Positions 53,809-62,662 are shown, counted from the stretch's first letter. The stretch: DNA of 64,000 nt from Sphingopyxis sp. LC363 (GCF_000756385.1 NZ_JNFC01000023.1:62001-126000); one strand, 5' to 3'. Numbers and translations are program-made. The notes: a model not told the origin generated them from the sequence alone.

Positions 53809-55536
53809 GTGACCCTGTTCAGCCGTTTTTCCGATCATATAGGCGCCGCGCTCGACGCGCTTGTTGCCCAAGGTGCCCTGCCGGACGGCCTCGATCGCGG
53901 TGCGATCAGCGTCGAACCGCCGCGCGATCCCGCGCATGGCGATGTCGCCACCAATGCCGCCATGGTGCTCGCGAAGCCTGCGGGAATGAATCCGCGCGCG
54001 CTCGCCGACCTGCTTGTTGCCGAACTCGGCAAGCTTGACGAGGTGACCGAAGCAAGCGTCGCCGGCCCCGGCTTCATCAATCTGCGCCTCGCCGACGACA
54101 GTTGGCGCGACGAGCTGGCGCTGATCTTCAGCGAAGGTCGCGATTACGGGCGGTCGGCGATGGGGCAGGGGCGGCGCGTCAATGTCGAATATGTTTCGGC
54201 GAACCCCACGGGCCCGATGCACGTCGGCCACTGCCGTGGCGCCGTGGTCGGCGACGCGCTCGCCGCGTTGCTCGAATATGCGGGGCACGAGGTGATCCGG
54301 GAATATTATGTCAACGACGCCGGGGCGCAGGTCGACGTGCTCGCGCGCTCGGTTCACATGCGCTATCGCGAGGCGCTCGGCGAGGATGTCGGCGCGATCC
54401 CCGAGGGACTTTACCCCGGCGATTATCTGAAACCTGTCGCGGGCAAGCTGGCGGCCGAATATGGCGACCGCTTCGTCGATGCGCCCGAAAGCGCGTGGCT
54501 CGGCCTGTTCCGCGCCGAGGCAGTCAGCGCGATGATGGACATGATCCGCGCCGATCTCGCCAAGCTCGGCATCCATCACGACCTCTTCTCTTCGGAAGCG
54601 GAGCTCCAGGCCGAGGGCAAGCCCGCCGCCGCCGAAAAATGGCTGCGCGACCATGATCTCGTCTACGACGGCCTGCTCGAAGCGCCGAAGGGCGAAACGC
54701 CCGAGGATTGGGAGCCGGTCGAACTGCCGCTGTTCCGCTCCACGCGCTTCGGCGACGATCAGGATCGTCCGATCAAAAAGTCCGATGGCAGCTGGACCTA
54801 TTTCGGCGCCGATCTCGCCTATCACTACGAGAAGAGCCGGAATGCCGACGAGCTAATCGACATATGGGGCGCAGACCATGCCGGCACGGTCAAGCGGATC
54901 AAGGCCGCGGTCGCCGCGCTGACGGACGGTAAGACCCGTTTCGACGTCAAGCTGGTGCAGATGGTCCGCCTGCTCAAAAATGGCGAACCGTTCAAGATGT
55001 CGAAACGCGCGGGCAATTTCGTCACGCTCGCCGATGTCGTCGACGAAGTCGGCAAGGATGCGGTGCGTTTCACCATGCTGACGCGCAAGGCCGACGCGCA
55101 GATGGACTTCGACTTTGCCAAGGTGGTCGAGGCATCGCGCGACAATCCGGTCTGGTATCTGCAATATGCCAACGCCCGGATTTCGCGCCTGCGCAAGAAG
55201 GCGGCCGAGGCGGGGATCGACCTGCCAGCGCCGGCTCCGGCACGGCTTGGCGCGCACGAATTGGGGCTGATCAAGCTGCTCGCCCAATTCCCGCGCACTG
55301 TTGAGGCGGCCGCGTCGGCGCGTGAGCCGCACCGGATCGCTTTCTATCTGGCCGACGTCGCCGCGGCGTTCCACGCTTGGTATAATCTGGGCAATGACGA
55401 CCCGTCAGCGCGGATCGTGGTCGACAATGACCCCGAACTGACCGCGACGCGCCTTTATTTGGCCGACGGAATAGGGCAGGTTATCCGCAACGGGCTCTTC
55501 CTGATGGGGGTCGAGGCGCTCGAGGAGATGAATTGA
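53809..55536 (+). CDS. argS: Arginyl-tRNA synthetase
   Basis: A 575-residue class I synthetase with a GTG start. The HIGH-type motif is TGPMHVGHCRGA (His 138), and the KMSK motif is KMSKRAGNFVT (Lys 396). N-terminal GFINLRL belongs to the Arg-N domain, REYYVNDAGAQVD is typical of ArgRS, and the DALR anticodon-binding domain ends LFLMGVEALEEMN. It charges tRNA-Arg. It is the first gene of a tight run with the SPOR, nagZ, scp and tat genes. Confidence 0.97.
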   Translation: MTLFSRFSDHIGAALDALVAQGALPDGLDRGAISVEPPRDPAHGDVATNAAMVLAKPAGMNPRALADLLVAELGKLDEVTEASVAGPGFINLRLADDSWRDELALIFSEGRDYGRSAMGQGRRVNVEYVSANPTGPMHVGHCRGAVVGDALAALLEYAGHEVIREYYVNDAGAQVDVLARSVHMRYREALGEDVGAIPEGLYPGDYLKPVAGKLAAEYGDRFVDAPESAWLGLFRAEAVSAMMDMIRADLAKLGIHHDLFSSEAELQAEGKPAAAEKWLRDHDLVYDGLLEAPKGETPEDWEPVELPLFRSTRFGDDQDRPIKKSDGSWTYFGADLAYHYEKSRNADELIDIWGADHAGTVKRIKAAVAALTDGKTRFDVKLVQMVRLLKNGEPFKMSKRAGNFVTLADVVDEVGKDAVRFTMLTRKADAQMDFDFAKVVEASRDNPVWYLQYANARISRLRKKAAEAGIDLPAPAPARLGAHELGLIKLLAQFPRTVEAAASAREPHRIAFYLADVAAAFHAWYNLGNDDPSARIVVDNDPELTATRLYLADGIGQVIRNGLFLMGVEALEEMN

Positions 55537-56270
55537 TGGTCGAGGGAAAGGATGCGGGGCAGGGCGACGCGGGGCTGGGTCTCGATGATGAAGACCGGCT
55601 CCCCTGGCTTGAAGCGGCCGACGGGTTCGAGGAAGATGGCGAGGTTTCGCCGGTGCGCCTGCTCGTCATGGTGCTCGGCGGGCTGCTTCTGATCGGAGCG
55701 GTTCTCGGCGGCCTGTGGTGGATCCAGAATGGCGGCGCGCGCGGCAACGGCGAGCTGATCGCGGCGCAGCAGGGCGATTACAAGGTCGCGCCCGAGACTG
55801 ACGGCGCAAAGACCTTCGAGGGCGAAGGCGACGCAGCTTTTTCCGCCAGCGAGGGGGCGGAACCCGCGGGCAAGGTCGATCCGGCGCGCATGCCCGAAGA
55901 GCCTGCCGTGACGCCGGCAAAGCGTCAGGCGGCCGCCAAGAAAGCGGCCCCGGCCCTGACCAAGGCCGCTCCTCAGGAGAAAGCGAAGCGGGTCGCGCTG
56001 GCCAAAACCGCCGAAGCCAAGCCTTCGGCGTCGGGTTCGGCGATGATCCAGATCGGCGCCTTCAGCAGCGAGGGCGCCGCCGCCAAGGCATGGACCAACC
56101 TGTCGAAACGTTTCGCCTATCTGGCCGAACTCAATAGATCGATTTTACCCGCCAAGGTCGGCGACGATACCGTCTATCGCTTGCGCGTGTCGGCAGGAAC
56201 GGCCGCCAATGCGGCGAATTTATGCGGAAAATTACGCGTTGCCGGTGAAAATTGCGTCGTCGTCCGCTGA
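55536..56270 (+). CDS. SPOR-domain membrane protein
   Basis: A 244-residue protein whose ATG overlaps the argS stop (TGATG). One membrane segment (about 45-68: LLVMVLGGLLLIGAVLGGLWWI) follows a cytoplasmic N-terminus rich in Asp/Glu. A linker rich in Ala, Lys and Pro (about 90-165) leads to a C-terminal SPOR domain (MIQIGAFSSEGAAAKAWTNLSKRF...VYRLRVSAG). SPOR domains bind denuded septal peptidoglycan, so a cell-division role is likely. The next gene, nagZ, handles peptidoglycan fragments. Confidence 0.92.
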   Translation: MVEGKDAGQGDAGLGLDDEDRLPWLEAADGFEEDGEVSPVRLLVMVLGGLLLIGAVLGGLWWIQNGGARGNGELIAAQQGDYKVAPETDGAKTFEGEGDAAFSASEGAEPAGKVDPARMPEEPAVTPAKRQAAAKKAAPALTKAAPQEKAKRVALAKTAEAKPSASGSAMIQIGAFSSEGAAAKAWTNLSKRFAYLAELNRSILPAKVGDDTVYRLRVSAGTAANAANLCGKLRVAGENCVVVR

Positions 56271-56377
56271 TTCGGCCCGCTTGGCCGCAGACTCCGTTGG
56301 TGCGCCCCGGTCCTTATGGCATATTCTTGTCTTGGCTGCTGCCTGAGGGGGCGGCTGCCGATGGAGTTTGATGGACG

Positions 56378-57385
56378 ATGATACCGGCTATTTTCGGCCT
56401 GTCGGGCTTGGCCCTCACCGACGATGAGCGCGCCTTTTTCCGCGACAGCGACCCGGCAGGATATATTCTGTTCGGGCGCAACATCGAAAATCGCGACCAG
56501 TTGCGGCGCCTGACCGACGAGCTTCGTAGTCTCGACGGCCGCGCCAACCTGCCGATCCTGATCGATCAGGAAGGCGGGCGCGTGGCGCGGATGAAGTCGC
56601 CTGAATGGCCGCCTTTCCCGAGCGGCGCGGCGTTCGACGCCCTGTATGACCGCGCCCCCGCCAGCGCGATCGAAGCGGCGCGGCTCAACGCGATGGCGCT
56701 CGCTGCCATGCTTTCCGAGGTGGGCATTACCGTCGACTGCCTGCCGCTGCTCGACGTCCGCCAGCCGGGGGCCAGCGATGTCATCGGCGATCGCGCGCTC
56801 GGCAGCGAACCGATGCGCGTCGCCGCGCTTGGCCGCGCGATCCTCGGCGGATTGCAGGCGGGCGGCGTCGTCGGCATCGTCAAGCATATCCCCGGCCACG
56901 GCCGCGCGCTGCTCGACACCCATGAGGCGCTGCCGACGGTGACCGCGTCGGATCGCGACCTGCAGACCGATCTCGCGCCGTTCGCGGCGCTCCGCGACGC
57001 CGCGATGGCGATGACCTGCCACGTCATTTTCGAAGCCTGGGACCCCGACCGGCCCGCGACGCTGTCGCCTATCGTCATCGACAATATCATTCGTCAGCGC
57101 ATCGGTTTCCACGGTTTGCTGATGACCGACGACCTCGACATGAAAGCGCTGTCGGGCGACGTGCCGTCGCGCGCCGCCGATGCGATCGCCGCAGGCTGCG
57201 ACATCGCGCTCAATTGCTGGGCGAGAATGGACGACATGATTGGCATAGCGAATGCGCTCGACCCGATCAGCACGGTGTCGCTCGCGCGGCTGGAGGGCGC
57301 GATGGACCGAATTTCGGGCGACAGCGACGGCCGCGAATTCGCGATGCTGGTCGATCAGCGCGACGCGCTGCTGGCGACGGCCTGA
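56378..57385 (+). CDS. nagZ: Beta-N-acetylhexosaminidase NagZ (GH3)
   Basis: A 335-residue cytoplasmic glycosidase for peptidoglycan recycling. Family marks are GYILFGRNIENRDQLRRLTDELR, LPILIDQEGGRVARMKSPEWPPFPSG, the catalytic-loop motif VKHIPGHGRALLDTHEALPTV (Lys 169 onwards), and LLMTDDLDMKAL. It removes GlcNAc from muropeptides. ATG 56378 gives the usual N-terminus MIPAIFGLSG; its ribosome site is weak. Confidence 0.95.
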   Translation: MIPAIFGLSGLALTDDERAFFRDSDPAGYILFGRNIENRDQLRRLTDELRSLDGRANLPILIDQEGGRVARMKSPEWPPFPSGAAFDALYDRAPASAIEAARLNAMALAAMLSEVGITVDCLPLLDVRQPGASDVIGDRALGSEPMRVAALGRAILGGLQAGGVVGIVKHIPGHGRALLDTHEALPTVTASDRDLQTDLAPFAALRDAAMAMTCHVIFEAWDPDRPATLSPIVIDNIIRQRIGFHGLLMTDDLDMKALSGDVPSRAADAIAAGCDIALNCWARMDDMIGIANALDPISTVSLARLEGAMDRISGDSDGREFAMLVDQRDALLATA

Positions 57386-57391
57386 TCGCCG

Positions 57392-58165
57392 GTGGAGGCG
57401 TTGCCGCTGGATTTCGAGATCGTACCGGCGGCGCCCGAGCGCGAGGATGCGTTGCAGCTTTCGCTGGAAAGCTGGGAGGGGCCGCTCGATCTGCTTCTGG
57501 CGCTCGCGCGGAGCCAGAAGGTCGACCTCAAGCAGATTTCGATCCTTGCGCTGGTCGAACAATATCTGACCTTCATCGCCGAGGCGCGCGAACTCAAGCT
57601 GGAAGTCGCGGCCGACTATCTGGTGATGGCGGCGTGGCTTGCCTACCTCAAGTCGGCGCTGTTGCTGCCCAAAGATCCGCTCGAGGATCCGTCGCCGGAC
57701 GAGCTGGCGCTGCGCCTGCAACTGCGCCTGCAGCGGCTCGCGGCGATGCGCGACGCGGCCGCGCGGCTGCTCGCGCGCGACCGGATCGGCCGCGACGTCT
57801 TTCTGCGCGCAAAGCCGGAGGGGCTGCGCGACATCAAGGTGCGCCGCTGGGATGCGAGCCTTTATGACCTTCTCGCTGCCTATGGGCAGGTCAAGCTGCG
57901 CGCCGAACCCGTCGTGCATATGGTGTCGCGTCGCCCGGTGATCACACTCGACGCCGCGCTGCACCATCTGCAGCGGATGCTGGGGGTAAAGCTTGACTGG
58001 GCCGAACTCGCCGATTTCCTGCCGCCCGACTATGACGGCCCGCTGCGCCGGTCGGCGATCGCGTCGAGTTTCGTCGCCGCGCTCGAACTGGCGCGGCAGG
58101 GGCGGGTCGAGCTGAAACAGGAAGGCGCCTTCGAACCACTTTATTTGAAAGCCGCAGGGGTATGA
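57392..58165 (+). CDS. scpA: Segregation and condensation protein A
   Basis: A 257-residue kleisin with a GTG start 6 bp after nagZ. Typical parts are LSLESWEGPLDLLLALARSQKVDLKQISILALVEQYLTFI, AADYLVMAAWLAYLKSALLLP, and a winged-helix C-terminus. It bridges SMC heads and works with ScpB in chromosome condensation. The stop overlaps the scpB start by 4 bp. Confidence 0.95.
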   Translation: MEALPLDFEIVPAAPEREDALQLSLESWEGPLDLLLALARSQKVDLKQISILALVEQYLTFIAEARELKLEVAADYLVMAAWLAYLKSALLLPKDPLEDPSPDELALRLQLRLQRLAAMRDAAARLLARDRIGRDVFLRAKPEGLRDIKVRRWDASLYDLLAAYGQVKLRAEPVVHMVSRRPVITLDAALHHLQRMLGVKLDWAELADFLPPDYDGPLRRSAIASSFVAALELARQGRVELKQEGAFEPLYLKAAGV

Positions 58166-58755
58166 TCGACGATCTTGAACGCGCGATAGAAGCGATGATT
58201 TTCGCCAGCGACGAACCGCTCGATGCGCGGCAGGTCGCCGGGCGGCTTGGCGACCAAATGACGCCCGGACAGGTGAAGGCGATCATCGAAACCATCGCGC
58301 AGCGCCATGCGGGAAGCGGGATCGAGCTCGTCGAGCGCGGTGGCCATTGGCATTTTCAGACGCCCGCCGACCTTGCGCATCTTTTGCGCCGCGAACGCGA
58401 CGATCCGCGAAAATTGTCGCGTGCCGCCGCCGAGGTGCTGGCGATCATCGCCTATCACGAGCCCGTCAGCCGCGCCGAAATCGAGGCGATCCGGGGCGTT
58501 CAGACCTCCAAGGGAACGCTCGACGTGCTGATGGAGGCCGAATGGGTCATGCCCGCCGGGCGCCGCGAAGTTCCGGGGCGGCCGCTGATCTACAAGACGA
58601 CCGACGCTTTCCTGCAACATTTCGGCCTCACCAGCCGCAAGGACCTGCCGGGAATCGAGGATTTGCGTGCGGCGGGTCTGCTCGACCCGGTCGATCTCGC
58701 TTTCGAGGAAGCGATGGGCGAACTGGACCTAGTAAAAGACGGTGAAGAGGCTTAG
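58162..58755 (+). CDS. scpB: Segregation and condensation protein B
   Basis: A 197-residue protein of two winged-helix domains. Family parts are IEAMIFASDEPLDARQVA, LSRAAAEVLAIIAYHEPVSRAEIEAIRGV and GRPLIYKTTDAFLQHFGLTSRKDLPGI. It joins ScpA in the SMC complex and is translationally coupled to it (ATGA overlap). Confidence 0.96.
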   Translation: MIDDLERAIEAMIFASDEPLDARQVAGRLGDQMTPGQVKAIIETIAQRHAGSGIELVERGGHWHFQTPADLAHLLRRERDDPRKLSRAAAEVLAIIAYHEPVSRAEIEAIRGVQTSKGTLDVLMEAEWVMPAGRREVPGRPLIYKTTDAFLQHFGLTSRKDLPGIEDLRAAGLLDPVDLAFEEAMGELDLVKDGEEA

Positions 58756-58780
58756 ATGAGCCCTTCAAGGAGAATTTGAG

Positions 58781-59014
58781 ATGGGTAGCTTCAGCATCTG
58801 GCACTGGCTCGTGGTCGGGATTCTTGTCCTGCTGCTGTTCGGCAAGGGCCGCTTTTCCGACATGATGGGCGACGTCGCCAAGGGCATCAAAAGCTTCAAG
58901 AAGGGCATGTCGGAAGACGATACGCCGACCCCCGCGCCGAAGCAGATCGAGGGCCAGCGCGCGCCCGACGCCACCCCGGTTTCGACCCCGACGGCCGAGC
59001 GCGACAAGCTCTGA
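58781..59014 (+). CDS. tatA: Twin-arginine translocase subunit TatA
   Basis: A 77-residue protein: one membrane helix ([18 protein letters not shown]) followed by the amphipathic helix ([19 protein letters not shown]) and a polar tail. AAGGAG precedes the ATG. TatA forms the translocation pore for folded proteins. It begins the tatABC unit, 25 bp after scpB. Confidence 0.96.
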   Translation: MGSFSIWHWLVVGILVLLLFGKGRFSDMMGDVAKGIKSFKKGMSEDDTPTPAPKQIEGQRAPDATPVSTPTAERDKL

Positions 59015-59046
59015 TCGCAGTCCGCTTGCGGGGGAAGTTTTAGGTC

Positions 59047-59436
59047 ATGTTCGATGTTGCGCCCACCGAGTTGCTGCTCGTCGTGGTGGTGGCCCTGGTC
59101 GTTATCGGCCCCAAGGACCTTCCCAAGGCGATGCGTTTCGTCGGCAAATGGATGGGGAAGGCGCGCGGGATGGCGCGCCATTTCCGTGCCGGGCTCGACA
59201 CGATGATGCGCGAGGCCGAACTCGAGGAACTCGAGAAGCAGTGGCGCGAGCAGAATGAGGCGATTATGCGCGAGTTTCCGCGCATCGACGATGTGAACGT
59301 ATCTCCAACGCCAACGCCCGCCTCGACGCCGGCGGTGGAGGCCAAGCCCCCAACCGAGATCGATACCGACGGGGCGGCTGCCGCCAACCCTCCCGAAACG
59401 CATGCGGTGCCGCCCAAGGACGGCCCGTTGCCATGA
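59047..59436 (+). CDS. tatB: Twin-arginine translocase subunit TatB
   Basis: A 129-residue protein with the TatB N-terminus MFDVAPTELLLVVVVALVVIGPKDLPKAMR, an amphipathic helix and a Pro/Ala/Thr-rich tail. The conserved Glu in the membrane helix and the GPKDLP turn are present. TatB and TatC form the receptor for twin-arginine signals. The stop overlaps the tatC start by 4 bp. Confidence 0.96.
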   Translation: MFDVAPTELLLVVVVALVVIGPKDLPKAMRFVGKWMGKARGMARHFRAGLDTMMREAELEELEKQWREQNEAIMREFPRIDDVNVSPTPTPASTPAVEAKPPTEIDTDGAAAANPPETHAVPPKDGPLP

Positions 59437-60242
59437 CCGAGGAAACGGCGTCTACTGCCGGGGACGAGGATGGCGGCGGCGGCAAGATGCCGCTCCTCGA
59501 TCATCTGATCGAACTGCGCTCGCGCCTGTTGAAGTCGCTTCTGGCAATCGGTCTCGCCTTCGGGGTTTGCCTCTATTATGCGAAGCCGATCTTCGGCATT
59601 CTGGTCCAGCCGCTCGTGCGCGCGGGGCAGGGCAAGCTGATATACACCCAGCTGTTCGAGGCCTTTTTCGTCGAGATCAAGGTCGCTTTGTTCGCGGCGA
59701 CAATGATCGCCTTTCCGGTGATCGCCAACCAGCTCTGGAAATTCGTCGCGCCGGGGCTTTATCGCAAGGAAAAGCGCGCGCTGCTGCCTTTCCTGCTCGC
59801 GACCCCGGTGCTGTTTGCGATCGGTGCGAGCTTCGCCTATTTCATCACCATTCCGATCGCGCTCAAATTCCTGCTCGGATATCAGGGCGACATCGGCGGA
59901 ATTACGCAGGAAGCGCTGCCGTCGGTCGGCAATTATCTGAGCTTTACGATGCAGTTCATCATGGCGTTCGGCATCGCCTTCCTGCTGCCGATCCTGTTGA
60001 TGCTGATCGAACGGTCGGGGCTGGTGACGCGCGAGCAGCTCGTGTCGGCGCGCCGTTATATGATCGTCGCGGCCTTTGCGATCGCCGCGGTGTTCACACC
60101 GCCCGACATCCTCAGTCAGCTGTTACTGGCGGTGCCGCTCGTATTTCTCTACGAAATGTCGCTCTTTGCGATCTGGTTTACCCAGCGCCGACGCAAAACA
60201 GGCGCCGAAGAGGCGCCTGTCGAGCCTCTCGAAGAGGCTTAG
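59433..60242 (+). CDS. tatC: Twin-arginine translocase subunit TatC
   Basis: A 269-residue protein with six membrane helices. Typical phrases are LLDHLIELRSRLLKSLLAIGLAF, QLFEAFFVEIKVALFAATMIAFPVIANQLWKFVAPGLYRKEKRALLPF and FGIAFLLPILLMLIERSGLV. It recognises twin-arginine signals such as those on the small exported protein at 40038. The last codons hold two stem-loops, one of which terminates the opposite-strand entericidin transcript. Confidence 0.97.
   Translation: MTEETASTAGDEDGGGGKMPLLDHLIELRSRLLKSLLAIGLAFGVCLYYAKPIFGILVQPLVRAGQGKLIYTQLFEAFFVEIKVALFAATMIAFPVIANQLWKFVAPGLYRKEKRALLPFLLATPVLFAIGASFAYFITIPIALKFLLGYQGDIGGITQEALPSVGNYLSFTMQFIMAFGIAFLLPILLMLIERSGLVTREQLVSARRYMIVAAFAIAAVFTPPDILSQLLLAVPLVFLYEMSLFAIWFTQRRRKTGAEEAPVEPLEEA
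60194..60220 (-). terminator. Terminator of the entericidin-like gene, inside tatC
   Basis: On the minus strand the stem ACAGGCGCC / GGCGCCTGT (60220-60212 and 60206-60198, loop TCTTC) is followed by TTTT (60197-60194). It lies 39 bp after the entericidin stop. The plus strand here encodes the tatC C-terminus. A second stem AGCCTCT/AGAGGCT is at 60223-60239. Confidence 0.8.
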
Positions 60243-60258
60243 GGTAAGATCCTTCAGA

Positions 60259-60387
60259 TCAGTCGATCGCGTCGCTGCCGGCCTGACCGACCGATTCGAT
60301 ATCCCGGCCGACACCCTTCACCGTGTTGCAACCAGCGACCAGAAAGCTGGCAAGCAGGGTAAGAAGGATAATACGAACACTCGACAT
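60259..60387 (-). CDS. Entericidin-like small lipoprotein
   Basis: A 42-residue protein with ATG 60387 and GAGGTGAAGA just upstream. The signal peptide MSSVRIILLTLLASFLVAGC ends in a lipobox with Cys 20. The mature part NTVKGVGRDIESVGQAGSDAID matches the entericidin A/B pattern (CNTxxGxGxDIxxxG). Entericidins are small envelope lipoproteins linked to stationary phase and stress. The upstream EcfG-type promoter fits that role. The leader between promoter and start is about 120 nt and holds two hairpins. Confidence 0.9.
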   Translation of the reverse strand: MSSVRIILLTLLASFLVAGCNTVKGVGRDIESVGQAGSDAID

Positions 60388-60412
60388 TCTTCACCTCATC
60401 AGAATTGAGCGC

Positions 60413-60507
60413 AAAATGGCCCGGCACGCTTCGAGGGGGGGGAGGGAATGCGAGCCGGGCCAATGTTGCTGAGCAGCGCTGCGGGGGGGCGATGACCGCT
60501 GCTCGAA
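60413..60507 (-). ncRNA. Candidate two-hairpin small RNA or structured leader with C-run loops
   Basis: Read on the minus strand, hairpin one has the stem GAGCAGCG/CGCTGCTC (60504-60497 and 60478-60471) with an 18-base loop containing seven C. Hairpin two has the stem GGCCCGGC/GCCGGGCC (60461-60454 and 60425-60418) with a 28-base loop containing CCCTCCCCCCC, and is followed by ATTTTG. The start is set just below the EcfG-type promoter, so hairpin one would begin at the very 5' end. Loops of this kind can pair with ribosome-binding sites, as in known alphaproteobacterial sRNA families. The 95-nt transcript is inferred; a mere 5' leader of the entericidin gene is the alternative. Confidence 0.55.
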
Positions 60508-60512
60508 TAGGA

Positions 60513-60538
60513 AACGACCGATGCGGCCGATAAGTTCC
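60513..60538 (-). promoter_or_regulatory. EcfG-type general stress promoter (GGAAC-N17-CGTT)
   Basis: On the minus strand GGAAC lies at 60538-60534 and CGTT at 60516-60513 with 17 bases between. This exactly matches the consensus for the alphaproteobacterial general-stress sigma factor EcfG. The expected transcript begins near 60507 and leads into the two hairpins and the entericidin gene. Confidence 0.8.
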
Positions 60539-60606
60539 CGAAAAAAATCGCAGGCATGAAATTTTTTTCGCCGCTTTTGAATCGCTCGGATTTCAGCGGC
60601 TTGGCT

Positions 60607-62046
60607 TCAAAGCGTGGTGAGTCCGCTGAGCACGGCGAGGCCCAGAAAGGCCAGGAAACCCATGGAATCGGTCGTCATCGTCACGAATATCGAGCTGGCG
60701 ACCGCGGGATCCTGATCGACACGGTCGAGCAGCAGGGGGATTGCGACCCCCGCGACCCCGGCGACGAAGATATTCACGATCATTGCCGCGGCGATCACGC
60801 CGCCGAGCATCGGGTTGCCGAACCAGAGCGCCGTCGCAGTGCCGGCGATGAGCGCAATCGTGCCGCCGTTGAGCAGCGCGATCTTCATTTCGCGCCAGAT
60901 CGCGCGCCAGCTGTTCGAATCGGTGAGCTGGTTCATCGCGAGGGCGCGCACCGTCACCGCCAGTGTCTGCGTCCCGGCGTTGCCGCCAACCCCCGCGACA
61001 ATCGGCATCAGCGCCGCGAGCGCGACCATATGTTCGATCGCGCCGCCGAACAGGCCGACGATCGTCGAGGCGACGAGTGCGGTGCCGAGGTTGGCGACGA
61101 GCCAGCGCACGCGCGCGCTGTACGTCTCGCGGATCGGCTCGTTGATGTCGCCGTCGCCGGCGCCCGACAGGCGGAGAATATCCTCGCCCGCCTCTTCCTG
61201 GATGATGTGGACAACATCGTCGACCGTGATCATGCCGACGAGGCGCCCCGCCTTGTCGACGACGGCGGCCGAGATCAGCGCATATTTCTGAAAGCGTAGC
61301 GCGACCTCTTCCTGATCCATATCGACCGGGATCAGCGTCTGTTCGCGCTTCATCACGTCACCGATCGCGATGTCGCGCGGAGTGCGCAATATCCAGCTCA
61401 GCTGGCAGGTGCCGACCGGGCGGTGCATCGGATCGACGACGAAGATTTCCCAGAAATCGCTGGCAAGCTCAGTATCTTCACGAAGGCGGTCGATGACATC
61501 GCCGACGGTCACATGTTCGGGCACTGCGACCAGGTCGCGCTGCATCAGGCGGCCCGCCGATTCCTCGGGGAAGGACAGCGCGTCCTCGATCGCGGCGCGA
61601 TCCTCGGGCTCCATCGCCTGAAGGACGGCCTGCTGCTCGTCCTCCTCCATATCCTCGATGATCGCGACCGCGTCGTCGGTGTCGAGTTCGGAGGCGAGTT
61701 CGGCCACTTGCTCCGGCGCGAGAAGATCGATCAATTCTTCGCGAACATAATCGTTCATTTCCGCGAGCACGTCGGCGGAAAGCATGTCGCCAAGCACCGC
61801 GGCGAGCATCGGACGCTCGTCGGTGCGCGCGAGTTCGAACAGATCGGCGATGTCGGCGGGATGGAGGCGGCCCACGCGCTCGCGCGCGGCCTCTCCCTCG
61901 CCGGCCTCGGCAAGTTCGATCACGTCGCGGACGAATTCGGGTTTCAGCCGATCATCCTCGTCGAGTTCGGTTTCGGGCTCGCGGCTGAGGGCATCGTCAA
62001 CAATCGCCATATCATCAGGCGGCAGGGAATCTTCGCGTTTGTCCAT
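60607..62046 (-). CDS. mgtE: Magnesium transporter MgtE
   Basis: A 479-residue protein. The N-terminal superhelical domain (about 30-165) has LHPADIADLFELARTDERPMLAAVLG and AIIEDMEEDEQQAVLQAME. Two CBS domains (about 165-285) include VGTCQLSWILRTPRDIAIGDVM and MITVDDVVHIIQEEAGEDIL. Five membrane helices follow, with MPIVAGVGGNAGTQTLAVTVRALA, the Mg2+ pore signature. GGGAGGA lies before ATG 62046. The cytoplasmic domains gate the channel according to internal magnesium. Confidence 0.95.
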   Translation of the reverse strand: MDKREDSLPPDDMAIVDDALSREPETELDEDDRLKPEFVRDVIELAEAGEGEAARERVGRLHPADIADLFELARTDERPMLAAVLGDMLSADVLAEMNDYVREELIDLLAPEQVAELASELDTDDAVAIIEDMEEDEQQAVLQAMEPEDRAAIEDALSFPEESAGRLMQRDLVAVPEHVTVGDVIDRLREDTELASDFWEIFVVDPMHRPVGTCQLSWILRTPRDIAIGDVMKREQTLIPVDMDQEEVALRFQKYALISAAVVDKAGRLVGMITVDDVVHIIQEEAGEDILRLSGAGDGDINEPIRETYSARVRWLVANLGTALVASTIVGLFGGAIEHMVALAALMPIVAGVGGNAGTQTLAVTVRALAMNQLTDSNSWRAIWREMKIALLNGGTIALIAGTATALWFGNPMLGGVIAAAMIVNIFVAGVAGVAIPLLLDRVDQDPAVASSIFVTMTTDSMGFLAFLGLAVLSGLTTL

Positions 62047-62203
62047 CGCGCGGTCCTCCCTGGTCTTGCGGCGTCCGAGCCTTCCCCTAGAGCGGCCATG
62101 CTCCGATGGCAACGCCGTGACGGACCCTTTCGGCATTTAGAGCGTGGCCTTGGGCGCCGCGTCCGTCTATGGCACCGCCAAACCCGACCATAGGAGTAAC
62201 AAT

Positions 62204-62650
62204 ATGTCCGAAACCCTCACGCTTTCGCTGTCGACCGGCGATGTCGTCATCCGCTTGCGTCCCGACCTCGCCCCGCAGCATGTCGAGCGCATCACCAGCC
62301 TTGCGAAGGAAGGCTTTTACGACGGCGTCGTGTTCCACCGCGTGATCCCCGGCTTCATGGCCCAGGGCGGCGACCCGACGGGCACCGGCATGGGTGGGAG
62401 CAAGCTGCCGGACCTGCCGCAGGAATTTAGCAGCGAGCCGCATGTCCGTGGCGTTTGCTCGATGGCGCGCGCGCAGAATCCGAACAGCGCCAACAGCCAG
62501 TTCTTCATCTGCTTCGAAGATGCGCGTTTCCTCGACAACCAGTATACCGTCTGGGGCGAAGTCACCGAAGGCATGGAAAATGTCGATGCGCTGCCCAAGG
62601 GCGAGCCGCCGCGCGAGCCCGGCAAGATCGTCAAGGCGACCGTTTCGTAA
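62204..62650 (+). CDS. Cyclophilin-type peptidyl-prolyl isomerase
   Basis: A 148-residue cytoplasmic cyclophilin without a signal peptide. AGGAG lies 7 bases before ATG 62204. Motifs are FYDGVVFHRVIPGFMAQGGDPTGTGMGGSKLPDLPQEF with the catalytic Arg in FHRV, MARAQNPNSANSQFFICFEDARFLDNQYTVWGEV. It speeds cis-trans turnover of prolyl bonds. It is divergent from mgtE. Confidence 0.95.
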   Translation: MSETLTLSLSTGDVVIRLRPDLAPQHVERITSLAKEGFYDGVVFHRVIPGFMAQGGDPTGTGMGGSKLPDLPQEFSSEPHVRGVCSMARAQNPNSANSQFFICFEDARFLDNQYTVWGEVTEGMENVDALPKGEPPREPGKIVKATVS

Positions 62651-62662
62651 TCGACGACCGCA

